A stretch of 64,000 nucleotides of DNA from Pseudomonas sp. CFBP13508 (lineage in GTDB: Bacteria > Pseudomonadota > Gammaproteobacteria > Pseudomonadales > Pseudomonadaceae): assembly GCF_005233515.1 (NCBI RefSeq), contig NZ_QFZZ01000003.1:525259-589258 (forward strand), in the 5' to 3' direction. The translations under genes and the position numbers were made by a program. Positions 54,300-64,000 of the stretch are shown here, one piece after another (position 1 is the stretch's first letter; each line of letters starts with the position of its first letter). The notes under the pieces were generated by a model. It was not told the origin of the DNA, ran no database searches, and saw only the letters and a program-made list of their open reading frames with translations.

Positions 54300-55199
54300 A
54301 TGAACACGCCCAACGTTGAAGCCGTGAAACAGGATGAACTGAACTGCTGGCGCATCCGCCACGGCAAGGCCGAAGTGCTGGTGGCCCAGCAAGGCGCGCA
54401 CATCCTCAGTTATCAGATCGACGGCCAGCCGCCGATCATCTGGCTCAACGACAAGGCCGAGTTCAGGACCGGCAAAAGCATCCGCGCCGGCGTGCCGGTG
54501 TGCTGGCCGTGGTTCGGCAAATTCGAACGCAACCCGAGCAGCGTGCAGGCGATGTACACCGGCGCGCAACCGGCCCCCGCGCACGGTCTGGTACGGGCGA
54601 TGGACTGGGAGTTGGGCGGCATCGAATCAGAGGCTGACGGCATCAAGGTCGAGTTCAAGCTGCCCTACCCGGAAGGTGGCCTGCCGGGCTGGCCCCACGA
54701 GGTCGACCTGACCCTGACCCTGCATCTGGCGGATCAGTTGCATTACAGCCTTACCAGCCATAACCGGGGTACTGACAGCGTTACGCTGAGTCAGGCGCTG
54801 CACACCTATTTCGCCGTGAGTGACGCGCGCAATGTGCATGTCGACGGCGTGGCCGGGCTCAACTACATCGAGACCCTGGATGACTGGAACACGGCCAGCC
54901 AGAGCGGCGATCTGCATTTCGCCGGCGAGACCGACCGCATCTACCTCAATGCTCCGCCGCAATTGAGCATCGTTGATCCGAGCTGGGAACGACGCATCGT
55001 GCTGACCTCTACCGGCTCGCGCACTGCGGTGATCTGGAACCCGTGGATCGACCGCGCCGCCGCCCTGCCGGACATGGACAACGATGGCTGGCAGCGCATG
55101 CTGTGCATCGAGACGGCCAATGTGATGGATGACATCGTCACGCTGACGCCGGGGGAGAGCCATACCTTGGGCGTTAGCGTGGCCAGCAAACCGCTTTAA
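54300..55199 (+). CDS. D-hexose-6-phosphate mutarotase (YeaD-like)
   Basis: The 299-residue product is an aldose 1-epimerase-like beta-sandwich. It shows the typical QQGAHILSYQ start, WLND, AGVPVCWPWFG and the catalytic-site HGLVRAMDW histidine. It interconverts anomers of glucose 6-phosphate-type sugars. GAGAG lies just upstream. It follows the thioesterase by 57 bases. Confidence 0.9.
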   Translation: MNTPNVEAVKQDELNCWRIRHGKAEVLVAQQGAHILSYQIDGQPPIIWLNDKAEFRTGKSIRAGVPVCWPWFGKFERNPSSVQAMYTGAQPAPAHGLVRAMDWELGGIESEADGIKVEFKLPYPEGGLPGWPHEVDLTLTLHLADQLHYSLTSHNRGTDSVTLSQALHTYFAVSDARNVHVDGVAGLNYIETLDDWNTASQSGDLHFAGETDRIYLNAPPQLSIVDPSWERRIVLTSTGSRTAVIWNPWIDRAAALPDMDNDGWQRMLCIETANVMDDIVTLTPGESHTLGVSVASKPL

Positions 55200-55200
55200 G

Positions 55201-55284
55201 ATCAAAAGATCGCAGCCTTCGGCAGCTCCTACAGGAAAATGCATTCCAATGTAGGAGCTGTCGAAGGCTGCGATCTTTTGCTTT
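55201..55284. repeat. Palindromic repeat, type D
   Basis: Inverted copies of GATCGCAGCCTTCGGCAGC with flanks lie at 55201-55235 and 55251-55282, followed by TTTTG. It lies between convergent genes and can act as a bidirectional terminator. The same element is at 60849-60922. Confidence 0.85.
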
Positions 55285-55819
55285 AGAGGTCAGCTTCCTC
55301 CACCACCCGCACCTTCTCCGCCTCCAGCGCATACGCTGCATCCGCCAGATCATTGCTGACCTTTTCGATCTTCAGCGTGCCGGTCACCCATAGCGGTGTG
55401 TAGATGTCCTCCAGCTTCAACCCTTTCGGATAACGCACCAGCACCAGTTGATTGGGCGGCGGTGGCGGCACGTGGATGCAGGCGCCGGGATACGGCACGA
55501 GGAAGAACAGCGTGCTGCGGCCCTTGGCATCGGACTCCAGCGGCACCGGGTAACCACCGATGCGGATGTGTTTGTCATTCATCGACGCCACGGTTTTCGT
55601 CGAATACATCACCGCTGGCAGACCCTTGGCCTGTTTCATCCCGCCCTTCTCGGTGAAGGTGCCGGTGGCTTCGGGGGTGTTGTGGTCGATTTCCGGCATG
55701 GCCTCGAGGGCCTTTTGATCCGACTTGGGCATCAGTTCCAGCCAGTCGGTTTCCGGCAGTTCGCCGGCGTGGGCGAGACCGCTGCCCAGCAAGAGGAGAG
55801 TCAACAGAAGACGGCGCAT
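55283..55819 (-). CDS. Exported DUF3299 protein
   Basis: The 178-residue product has a signal peptide ending near AHA-GE (about residue 19) and a DUF3299 domain marked by LPAVMYSTKTVAS, the GGYPVPLE segment and CIHVPPPPPNQ. The family is periplasmic, sometimes near ABC transporters; function is unknown. The stop lies within the end of the type D repeat. Confidence 0.87.
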   Translation of the reverse strand: MRRLLLTLLLLGSGLAHAGELPETDWLELMPKSDQKALEAMPEIDHNTPEATGTFTEKGGMKQAKGLPAVMYSTKTVASMNDKHIRIGGYPVPLESDAKGRSTLFFLVPYPGACIHVPPPPPNQLVLVRYPKGLKLEDIYTPLWVTGTLKIEKVSNDLADAAYALEAEKVRVVEEADL

Positions 55820-55912
55820 GAAGGTGCTCGGCTGGCAAAGGAATGGACGGTGAGTCGCCGCGCATTCTAGCCCTCCCGGCCGCGCTGGCCGAGAGGGCTT
55901 TGTCGCTTTCGA

Positions 55913-56158
55913 TCAGTTCTTTTTGATCAGACCGTAGATCACCAGCAACACGACAGCGCCGACCAGTGCGCCGAGGAAACCCGCGCCCTCGCCCGCCTGA
56001 TAGATGCCCAGAGCCTGGCCGCCGTAGGTGGCTGCCAGCGAACCGCCGATACCGAGCAGGATGGTCATGATCCAGCCCATGCTGTCATCGCCCGGTTTCA
56101 GGAACCGAGCCAGCAGGCCGACGATCAAGCCGATAAAGATGGTTCCGATAATTCCCAT
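55913..56158 (-). CDS. GlsB/YeaQ/YmgE-family small membrane protein
   Basis: The 81-residue product consists of three hydrophobic segments with the family marks FIGLIVGLLARFLKPG and GWIMTILLGIGGSL. These transglycosylase-associated proteins are linked to stress; mechanism is unclear. GAGGGAAA precedes the ATG at 56158. Confidence 0.9.
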   Translation of the reverse strand: MGIIGTIFIGLIVGLLARFLKPGDDSMGWIMTILLGIGGSLAATYGGQALGIYQAGEGAGFLGALVGAVVLLVIYGLIKKN

Positions 56159-56269
56159 GGCATTTCCCTCTGATTTGGTAGATATGCCAAAGCCTAGACA
56201 GACTTTGGCATCCTGCCATGAGAGAACGGCGGCCCCTGAATGGTTCCGCCGCTGCCACATGAAACTGGT

Positions 56270-57352
56270 TTACTCGGCGATCAGCGCTTCGACCTTGATG
56301 ATCTGCGCCTGCAGCGTGGCCATGTCGGCGCAGCGCAGGTTGGCATGGCCGACCTTGCGTCCGGCCTTGAAAGCTTTGCCGTAGTGATGCAGATGGCAGT
56401 CTTCGATGGCGATGACTTTTTCCACCGGCGGCACTACGCCGATGAAGTTGAGCATCGCGCTCTCGCCGACCTTGGCGGTCGAACCCAGCGGCAGGCCGGC
56501 CACGGCACGCAGGTGGTTTTCGAACTGGCTGCACTCGGCGCCTTCAGTGGTCCAGTGCCCGGAGTTGTGCACGCGCGGGGCGATTTCGTTGGCTTTCAGG
56601 CCACCGTCGACTTCGAAGAACTCGAAAGCCATCACGCCGACGTAGTCGAGGTGTTTGAGCACACGGCTGGAATAATCTTCGGCCAGCGCCTGCAACGGGT
56701 GATCGGTGCTGGCGACGGACAGCTTGAGGATGCCGCTGTCGTGGGTGTTGTGCACCAGTGGATAGAACTTCGTTTCGCCATCGCGGGCACGCACGGCGAT
56801 CAGCGACACTTCGCCGGTGAATGGCACGAAGCCTTCCAGCAGGCAGGCAACGCTGCCCAGTTCGGCGAACGTACCGGCAACATCTTCCGGCTTGCGCAGG
56901 ACTTTCTGGCCCTTGCCGTCATAACCCAGGGTGCGGGTTTTCAGCACGGCCGGCAGACCGATCGAAGCGACGGCGGCGTCCAGGTCGGCTTGCGACTGGA
57001 TGTCGGCGAAGGCCGGGGTCGGAATGCCGAGGTCTTTGAACATGCTCTTTTCGAACCAGCGGTCACGAGCGATGCGCAGGGCTTCGGCGCTCGGGTAGAC
57101 CGGCACGAATTGCGAAAGAAACGCCACGGTTTCGGCCGGGACGCTCTCGAATTCGAAGGTCACCAGATCGACTTCATCGGCCAGTTGGCGCAGATGATCC
57201 TGATCGCCGTAATCGGCCCGCAGGTGTTCGCCCAACGCAGCGGCGCAAGCGTCCGGCGCAGGGTCGAGAAAAGCGAAGTTCATCCCCAGCGGAGTGCCCG
57301 CCAGGGCCAACATGCGACCCAACTGGCCGCCACCGATTACACCGATCTTCAT
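56270..57352 (-). CDS. purK: 5-(carboxyamino)imidazole ribonucleotide synthase
   Basis: The 360-residue ATP-grasp enzyme converts AIR plus bicarbonate and ATP to N5-CAIR in purine synthesis. It begins MKIGVIGGGQLGRML and contains LKTRTLGYDGKGQ and EIAPRVHNSGHWT. It follows purE by 10 bases and supplies its substrate. Confidence 0.96.
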   Translation of the reverse strand: MKIGVIGGGQLGRMLALAGTPLGMNFAFLDPAPDACAAALGEHLRADYGDQDHLRQLADEVDLVTFEFESVPAETVAFLSQFVPVYPSAEALRIARDRWFEKSMFKDLGIPTPAFADIQSQADLDAAVASIGLPAVLKTRTLGYDGKGQKVLRKPEDVAGTFAELGSVACLLEGFVPFTGEVSLIAVRARDGETKFYPLVHNTHDSGILKLSVASTDHPLQALAEDYSSRVLKHLDYVGVMAFEFFEVDGGLKANEIAPRVHNSGHWTTEGAECSQFENHLRAVAGLPLGSTAKVGESAMLNFIGVVPPVEKVIAIEDCHLHHYGKAFKAGRKVGHANLRCADMATLQAQIIKVEALIAE

Positions 57353-57362
57353 CTCAACAACC

Positions 57363-57854
57363 TCAGGCAATACGTGGGTCTGGATTGTCCAGGACGCTGT
57401 CTGTCTGCTCGGCACGGAAGGTTTTCAGTACCGCGTGAAATTGCGGGTGCTTGGCGCCGAGGATGCTTGCCGAGAGCAGCGCGGCGTTGATCGCGCCAGC
57501 CTTGCCGATGGCCAGGGTGGCAACTGGAATGCCCGCCGGCATCTGCACGATCGACAGCAGCGAATCGACGCCCGAGAGCATGGCCGACTGCACCGGCACG
57601 CCCAGCACCGGCAGGTGGGTCTTGGCCGCACACATGCCTGGCAGGTGGGCTGCGCCACCGGCACCGGCGATGATCACCTCGATGCCGCGGCTTTCAGCCT
57701 CTTCGGCGTACTGGAACAGCAGATCCGGGGTGCGGTGGGCGGAAACCACCTTGACCTCGTACGGGATGCCGAGCTTTTCCAGCATATCGGCGGTGTGGCT
57801 AAGGGTGGACCAATCGGACTTGGAGCCCATGATCACGCCAACCAGTGCACTCAT
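57363..57854 (-). CDS. purE: N5-carboxyaminoimidazole ribonucleotide mutase
   Basis: The 163-residue class I PurE rearranges N5-CAIR to CAIR. MGSKSDW at 9-15, SAHRTPD and [11 protein letters not shown] are intact. The ATG at 57854 fits the family length; the frame upstream belongs to the leader. A hairpin followed by a T-rich tract lies about 45-80 bases upstream. Confidence 0.97.
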   Translation of the reverse strand: MSALVGVIMGSKSDWSTLSHTADMLEKLGIPYEVKVVSAHRTPDLLFQYAEEAESRGIEVIIAGAGGAAHLPGMCAAKTHLPVLGVPVQSAMLSGVDSLLSIVQMPAGIPVATLAIGKAGAINAALLSASILGAKHPQFHAVLKTFRAEQTDSVLDNPDPRIA

Positions 57855-57893
57855 CGTCGCGCCTCTTCTCTCTGGAGCGCCCGCAGGCGCGTC

Positions 57894-57926
57894 ATAAAAC
57901 AACAAGCCACGCAGGTTGCGTGGCTT
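57894..57926 (-). terminator. Terminator-like hairpin in the purE leader
   Basis: Nine-base arms AAGCCACGC and GCGTGGCTT with a 5-base loop lie at 57904-57926, followed on the minus strand by GTTGTTTT. Placed upstream of purE, it may attenuate purEK or end transcripts from the right. Confidence 0.6.
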
Positions 57927-58083
57927 GATTGTACGAAAAATGGCCGGACGTGCCGGCCGAAGGCCGCGCAGTATACCGCAAAGAAAGCAATAAACAGCCC
58001 CCGAAACGACCATCTGTCAAATGAGCGAAAGGCCCGGTTTTATTGACCTTGAGGTCAGCGAAAGAACAGCGCAAAAATCCCCC

Positions 58084-58171
58084 TGTGGGAGCGAGCCTGC
58101 TCGCGAAAGCGTTGTGTCAGCCGTACCTCAGCGCCTGACGCTGCGCATTCGCGAGCAGGCTCGCTCCCACA
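58084..58171. repeat. REP pair, type A (inverted)
   Basis: Copies at 58084-58107 and 58148-58171 lie 17 bases beyond the LysR gene stop. Confidence 0.9.
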
Positions 58172-58188
58172 TTCGATCTTCATCAGCT

Positions 58189-59097
58189 TCAAGCGTTTTG
58201 GGCAGCACCGCCTTCAAGCTTGCGCCACAGCAACCGCACGTTGGCCTTGCGTACCAGGGCGCAGCGGTACAAACGAATCTCCAGCGGCACATGCCATTGC
58301 GGGCCGCCGCACACCACCAGCTCACCGCGCGCCAACTCTGCGCGTACGCTCAGTTGCGGCACCCAGGCAATGCCGAGGCCTTCCAGCGCCATGCTTTTCA
58401 GGCTGTCGGCCATCGCGGTTTCGTAGATCGTGGTGAAGCGCAACTGGCGCTGGCGCAGCAAGCCGTTCACCGATCGGCCGAGAAACGCCCCGGCGCTGTA
58501 CGCCAGCAACGGCACGCTCGCCTCGCCTTCCAGATCGAACAGCGGTTTGCCATCCAGATCTGCCGCGCACACCGGCAGCATTTCGGTCTGGCCCAAGTGC
58601 AGCGACGGGAAGATTTCCGGGTCCATCTGCATCGCCGAATCCGGGTCATAGAACGCCAGCATCAGATCGCAGCCACCTTCACGCAAAGCGTGCACGGCGT
58701 CACCAACGTTGGTCGCCACCAGCCGCGTGGCGATGTTCAGCCCTTCGTTGCGCAACTGGGCGATCCAGCGCGGGAAAAAGCCCAGCGCCAGCGAGTGTGC
58801 CGCCGCCACCTGCATCACCTCGCCCTGCCCGCCTTCCAGATGATGCAGATGGCGCAGCACTTCGCCGAGCTGTTCGACCACGGTGCGCGCGGTCACCAGG
58901 AACAACTGCCCCGCCGCCGTCAGTTCGACCGGCGTGCGCGAGCGATTGACCAGGGTCAGCCCCAGCGCCGCTTCGAGGCTGCGGATCCGCCGACTGAACG
59001 CCGGCTGAGTCACGAAGCGCCGTTCGGCTGCCTGCGAGAAGCTGCGGGTGGCGGCCAGGGCACTGAAGTCCTCGAGCCATTTGCTTTCCAGATTCAT
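58189..59097 (-). CDS. LysR-family regulator, HypT/QseD-like
   Basis: The 302-residue regulator has an N-terminal helix-turn-helix (about 19-42, SFSQAAERRFVTQPAFSRR) and an effector-binding domain. The sequence, including IAAAHSL-like VAAAHSLALGF, recalls E. coli HypT, a hypochlorite-responsive regulator; the match is from memory and not diagnostic. GGAGGA precedes the ATG. It is divergent from aspA, with 180 bases between, so aspA could be a target. Confidence 0.87.
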   Translation of the reverse strand: MNLESKWLEDFSALAATRSFSQAAERRFVTQPAFSRRIRSLEAALGLTLVNRSRTPVELTAAGQLFLVTARTVVEQLGEVLRHLHHLEGGQGEVMQVAAAHSLALGFFPRWIAQLRNEGLNIATRLVATNVGDAVHALREGGCDLMLAFYDPDSAMQMDPEIFPSLHLGQTEMLPVCAADLDGKPLFDLEGEASVPLLAYSAGAFLGRSVNGLLRQRQLRFTTIYETAMADSLKSMALEGLGIAWVPQLSVRAELARGELVVCGGPQWHVPLEIRLYRCALVRKANVRLLWRKLEGGAAQNA

Positions 59098-59277
59098 CAC
59101 GTCCTCCCGGACACGCACCAAAACAGGTCACACGTCTGCCGCACAGGCGGCGTCACATGGGCATTATGCCGAATGTGCATAGGGCAGTGCTGAACAGCAT
59201 TGGCCCAAAAATCCCCACAAGCCTAGCATTCGCAGCGTTCCGGCACAGACCGGGTCCTTATCGAGATGATTTCTATC

Positions 59278-60702
<1,425 letters not shown>

Positions 60703-60764
60703 GCCGACGCGAACTTGTAGCACCGCTCACCAGGTCGAGGGACTAGACACCTCTCACCTTTTGA

Positions 60765-60799
60765 GGGCTTGGGGATTTTGTCCCCGAGCCCTTTTTTTT
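60765..60799 (+). terminator. Terminator of aspA
   Basis: GGGCTTGGGGA pairs with TCCCCGAGCCC around a 5-base loop, followed by eight T. It is 62 bases past the aspA stop. Confidence 0.95.
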
Positions 60800-60848
60800 A
60801 ACTTCTTTGCGGGCAGGACGTTAGATGCTTTGTGTATTCGATACCGCC

Positions 60849-60922
60849 AAGATCGCAGCCTTCGGCAGCTCCTACAGGATTGACGTGCACCTGTAGGAGC
60901 TGCCGAAGGCTGCGATCTTTTG
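60849..60922. repeat. Palindromic repeat, type D
   Basis: Inverted copies of GATCGCAGCCTTCGGCAGC at 60849-60878 and 60891-60922, followed by TTTTG. Nearly identical to the element at 55201. Confidence 0.88.
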
Positions 60923-61186
60923 ATTTGCAGCAACCTCGTTTCGTCGCTTGCACCACTACCGTGCAGACGGGCGCGCCACTGATCGGTATAGTGCCGCCCC
61001 TCTTCGCGTGAGCGGTCGTCGGTAACGAGGCCATAACCCATGCGAAACCCGAACTAATAACAAAACCCGCGATATGGATCCGGGACGAAACCTTCGCCTC
61101 ACCCGTCGTGCCGCGCGCAGACCGGTGTAACACGATGTTTCTCCGATCCAGCATTTGCACCCACAAAAAACAGCGAGGATAAATCC

Positions 61187-62635
61187 ATGCTCGAAGTCAT
61201 CAACGACTTCCTCTCAGGGAAAGTACTGATCGTGCTCATTGTCGGGCTCGGTAGCTACTTCACGATTCGCTCGCGTTTCGTTCAACTGCGTCATTTTTTC
61301 CACATGTTCGCGGTGTTCCGCGACAGCCTCAAAGGCAGCGCCGGGCAACTCAGCTCGTTCCAGGCCTTGATGCTCAGCCTCGCCGGCCGCGTCGGTGCAG
61401 GCAACATTGCCGGTGTCGGCATCGCCGTGACCCTCGGTGGTCCGGGTGCGGTGTTCTGGATGTGGGTGACCGCACTGGTCGGTATGTCCAGCAGCTTCTT
61501 CGAGTGCACCCTGGCCCAGGTCTACAAGCGCGCCGATGGCGACGGCCTGTACCGTGGTGGCCCGGCGTATTACATCCAGCACGGGCTCAAGCTCAAAGGC
61601 ATGGCGATAGTCTTCTCCGTTCTGCTGCTGGTCACCTACGGCTTCGCCTTCATCGGCCTGCAGTCCTACACCGTGACCCACTCGCTGCAGAACGCCTTTG
61701 ACTTCAACCCACAACACACCGGTATCGTCCTGGCGGTGCTGCTGGCCATCACCTTTATCGGCGGGATCAAGCGCATCGCTTCGGTCTCCGACCTGCTGGT
61801 ACCGATCAAGACCCTGGCCTATATCGGCGTGACCCTGTACGTGATCGGCACCCAGATCGAACACGTACCGGCCATGCTGGAAACCATCTTCAAGAGCGCC
61901 TTCGGCCTCGACCCGGCCTTTGCCGGTCTGCTCGGCAGCGCCATTGTCATGGGCGTGAAGCGTGGCGTGTTCGCCAACGAAGCGGGCCTGGGCAGTGCGC
62001 CGAACGTCGCCGCTGTGGCCGCCGTCAAGCACCCGGGCGCGCAGGGCGTGGTCCAGGCTTTCAGCGTGTTCCTCGACACCTTCGTGATCTGCACCTGCAC
62101 CGCGCTGCTGATCCTGCTGTCGGGCTTCTACACCCCGGGCTTTGAAGGTGACGGTATCGTCCTGACCCAGAACTCGCTGGCTGCCGTGGTCGGTGACTGG
62201 GGTCGCATGTTCGTCAGCGTCGCGCTGTCGCTGTTCGTCTTCACCTGCATCCTCTACAACTACTACTTGGGCGAGAACAGCTTGCAGTTCCTCAGCCGCA
62301 ACCGCGCCCTGCTGATGCTGTTCCGCGGCCTGGTGCTGGCGTTGGTGGTGTGGGGTTCGATGCAGGACCTGACGACGGTATTCGCCTTCGCCGATATCAC
62401 CATGACCTGCCTGGCCTTCGTCAACCTCGTGGCCCTGGCCATGCTGTTCAAGGTCGGCCTGCGGGTGATGCGCGACTACGATGAGCAGCGTCGCGCCGGC
62501 GTCAAACAGCCAGTGTTCGACTCGAGCAAATTCGCCGACCTGGATCTGGATCGCAACGCCTGGCCGGTCAACCCGCCAGCAGCGGCGGGCCAGACTGAAA
62601 CTGCGCCGCAAGGCGTACCTGCAGCGCAACGCTGA
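61187..62635 (+). CDS. Sodium:alanine/glycine-type amino-acid symporter (AGCS family)
   Basis: The 482-residue protein has about ten membrane segments and AGCS marks: SLAGRVGAGNIAGVGIA, FFECTLAQVYK and GVFANEAGLGSAPNVAA. It imports a small neutral amino acid with sodium. Lying between aspA and an asparaginase gene, it may carry asparagine or alanine; substrate is inference. GAGGA lies before the ATG. A hairpin follows the stop. Confidence 0.92.
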   Translation: MLEVINDFLSGKVLIVLIVGLGSYFTIRSRFVQLRHFFHMFAVFRDSLKGSAGQLSSFQALMLSLAGRVGAGNIAGVGIAVTLGGPGAVFWMWVTALVGMSSSFFECTLAQVYKRADGDGLYRGGPAYYIQHGLKLKGMAIVFSVLLLVTYGFAFIGLQSYTVTHSLQNAFDFNPQHTGIVLAVLLAITFIGGIKRIASVSDLLVPIKTLAYIGVTLYVIGTQIEHVPAMLETIFKSAFGLDPAFAGLLGSAIVMGVKRGVFANEAGLGSAPNVAAVAAVKHPGAQGVVQAFSVFLDTFVICTCTALLILLSGFYTPGFEGDGIVLTQNSLAAVVGDWGRMFVSVALSLFVFTCILYNYYLGENSLQFLSRNRALLMLFRGLVLALVVWGSMQDLTTVFAFADITMTCLAFVNLVALAMLFKVGLRVMRDYDEQRRAGVKQPVFDSSKFADLDLDRNAWPVNPPAAAGQTETAPQGVPAAQR

Positions 62636-62643
62636 CAGGTGAA

Positions 62644-62670
62644 TGACGGGCGCATCCCCTGCGCCCGTCA
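62644..62670 (+). terminator. Hairpin after the symporter gene
   Basis: TGACGGGCGCA pairs with TGCGCCCGTCA over a 5-base loop, 8 bases after the stop. The following GTTATTG has few T, so strength is uncertain. Confidence 0.65.
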
Positions 62671-62690
62671 GTTATTGTGATGCAATAACC

Positions 62691-62780
62691 TGTAGGAGTG
62701 AGCCTGCTCGCGATGGCGGACTTTCAACCAACATCATTGTTGAATGACACACCGCTTTCGCGAGCAGGCTCGCTCCCACA
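62691..62780. repeat. REP pair, type A (inverted)
   Basis: A slightly divergent copy at 62691-62713 faces a perfect one at 62757-62780, which ends 26 bases before the asparaginase ATG. Confidence 0.88.
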
Positions 62781-62806
62781 GGACCCTCATCGTTTCGGAG
62801 AATCCT

Positions 62807-63811
62807 ATGAGCTCGTCGACCTATCCCGCCGCTCAACACGTCATGGTGCTCTACACCGGTGGCACCATCGGCATGCAGGCCAGCGCCAACGGGCTGGCCC
62901 CGGCGTCCGGTTTCGAAGCGCGGATGCGCGACTACCTGCACAGCCAGCCTGAGCTGGTAGTGCCGCAGTGGCATTTTCGGGAAATGTCGCCGCTGATCGA
63001 CAGCGCCAACATGACCCCGGCCTACTGGCAGCAACTGCGCGAAGCGGTGGTCGATGCCGTGGACGTGCAAGGCTGCGACAGCGTGCTGATCCTGCACGGC
63101 ACCGACACGCTGGCGTACAGCGCGGCGGCGATGAGTTTTCAGTTGCTCGGCCTGCATGCCCGCGTGTGTTTCACCGGCTCGATGTTGCCGGCGGGCGTGA
63201 CCGACAGCGATGCCTGGGAAAACCTCGGCGGCGCGCTGGTCGCCCTCGGCCAAGGCCTGGCGCCGGGCGTGCACCTGTACTTCCACGGCGAACTGCTGGC
63301 GCCGACCCGCTGCGCGAAAGTGCGCAGCTTCGGCCGCCATCCGTTCAAACGCCTGGAGCGTCAGGGCGGTGGTGTGAAGGCGCCGTCGATTCCAGTCGCG
63401 CTGAACTACAACCAGCCGAAGCAACTGGCAAAAGTGGCGGTGTTGCCGCTGTTTCCCGGGATCAGTGCCGAGGTTCTCGATGGTCTGCTCGACAGCGGCA
63501 TTCAAGGTCTGGTGCTGGAATGCTACGGCAGCGGCACAGGGCCGAGCGACAACCCGCAATTCCTCGCCAGCCTTGGCCGCGCACGGGATAACGGCGTGGT
63601 GGTGGTCGCGGTCACGCAGTGCCATGAAGGGGGCGTTGAGCTGGATGTGTATGAAGCGGGCAGTCGTTTGCGCGGTGTCGGCGTGTTGTCCGGTGGCGGT
63701 ATGACGCGCGAGGCGGCGCTCGGCAAGTTGCATGGCTTGCTGGGGGCCGGGCTGGAAACGGCTGAAGTGCGACGATTGATCGAACTGGATTTGTGTGGTG
63801 AGTTGATCTGA
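62807..63811 (+). CDS. ansA: Type I (cytoplasmic) asparaginase
   Basis: The 334-residue enzyme hydrolyses asparagine to aspartate and ammonia. Both catalytic Thr motifs are present: YTGGTIGM near 15-22 and HGTDTLAYSA near 92-101. No signal peptide is seen, supporting the type I class. GGAG lies before the ATG at 62807. With aspA and the symporter it forms a route from asparagine to fumarate. The REP pair separates it from the symporter gene. Confidence 0.93.
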   Translation: MSSSTYPAAQHVMVLYTGGTIGMQASANGLAPASGFEARMRDYLHSQPELVVPQWHFREMSPLIDSANMTPAYWQQLREAVVDAVDVQGCDSVLILHGTDTLAYSAAAMSFQLLGLHARVCFTGSMLPAGVTDSDAWENLGGALVALGQGLAPGVHLYFHGELLAPTRCAKVRSFGRHPFKRLERQGGGVKAPSIPVALNYNQPKQLAKVAVLPLFPGISAEVLDGLLDSGIQGLVLECYGSGTGPSDNPQFLASLGRARDNGVVVVAVTQCHEGGVELDVYEAGSRLRGVGVLSGGGMTREAALGKLHGLLGAGLETAEVRRLIELDLCGELI

Positions 63812-63827
63812 GCACGGCGCTGGATTG

Positions 63828-64000
63828 CCCCTCACCCTAACCCTCTCCCAGAGGGAGAGGGAACTGATCGTAGTGTCTTGCGCTATACACCGACCTGATG
63901 AACAGTGTCGATTATGGATTCGGCGGCGGTGTCTCACGTCGGTGTATTTCTGCAATATCCCCCGTTCGGCCCCCTCTCCCCCTGGGAGAGGGCTGGGGTG
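63828..64000. repeat. Type E CT/GA-rich inverted repeat at the right edge
   Basis: Related units built on CCCTCTCCC/GGGAGAGGG lie at 63828-63861 and 63970-64000. The 189 bases after the asparaginase stop hold no gene. Confidence 0.7.

Larger units (their letters stand above)
57855..58188. other. purE leader and intergenic region
   Basis: The 334 bases between purE and the LysR gene hold the purE promoter/leader with a terminator-like hairpin and a type A REP pair. No gene is seen. Confidence 0.6.
60703..61186. other. Intergenic region, aspA to symporter gene
   Basis: These 484 bases contain the aspA terminator and a type D repeat, then about 260 bases that should hold the symporter promoter. 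No gene or clear operator is seen. Confidence 0.5.

Noticed and set aside
55869..55897. GC-rich hairpin between the DUF3299 and GlsB genes as a terminator
   Set aside because: The stem is convincing but no T tract follows on the minus strand, where the gene needing it is encoded.
57855..57960. Purine riboswitch before purE
   Set aside because: I could not find a three-way junction or known purine aptamer elements; only a simple hairpin with a T-rich tail is visible.

Overview
The window looks like part of the chromosome of a fluorescent pseudomonad (Pseudomonas fluorescens group). GC content and codon use are high in most genes. The phoBR-pst, ubiCA, purEK and aspA loci are arranged as in Pseudomonas, and the intergenic spaces carry typical Pseudomonas REP palindromes. 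No rRNA, tRNA, CRISPR array, integrase or transposase was recognised.

Positions 1-27628 (all minus strand) hold a type VI secretion system (T6SS) resembling the P. aeruginosa H2 type. In transcription order it reads tssA, tssB, tssC, tssE, a PAAR cassette (PAAR protein, a DUF6402-like protein, a small membrane protein), tssF, tssG, clpV and a sigma-54 activator (sfa). After a hairpin/REP gap come a tiny lipoprotein gene, fha, tssJ, tssK, tssL, tssM, phosphatase stp1, kinase stk1 and vgrG. The tail of the cluster is an AT-rich two-domain peptidoglycan-hydrolase effector and an overlapping lipoprotein gene that leaves the window. I found no hcp gene. Positions 28330-34314 (plus strand) hold a second vgrG operon (vgrG, DUF4123 adaptor, lipoprotein, class 3 lipase), tightly coupled by ATGA overlaps. 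This is a candidate lipase effector/immunity unit fired by the same machine.

From about 34.4 kb the window is core chromosome. It holds a small exported protein, HU, rubredoxin reductase and rubredoxin, and ubiC-ubiA. The phosphate region follows: phoB-phoR, a CNNM-type transporter, an M23 peptidase, a response regulator, then phoU-pstB-pstA-pstC and pstS on the minus strand. PHO boxes lie before phoB, pstC and pstS. PstC and PstA carry very large insertions between their first two membrane segments. Next come an MFS transporter, a thioesterase, a hexose-6-phosphate mutarotase, two small envelope proteins, purE-purK, a LysR regulator divergent from aspA, a sodium:amino-acid symporter and a type I asparaginase. 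The last three fit asparagine/aspartate use (asparagine to aspartate to fumarate).

Five families of palindromic repeats fill the intergenic gaps: REP types A, B and D, a type C found only in the pho/pst gaps, and a type E at the right edge. The most interesting material is the set of three toxin/antitoxin-like T6SS cassettes, a module shared between the PAAR extension and the lipase N-terminus, and the propeller-like and coiled-coil insertions of PstC and PstA.
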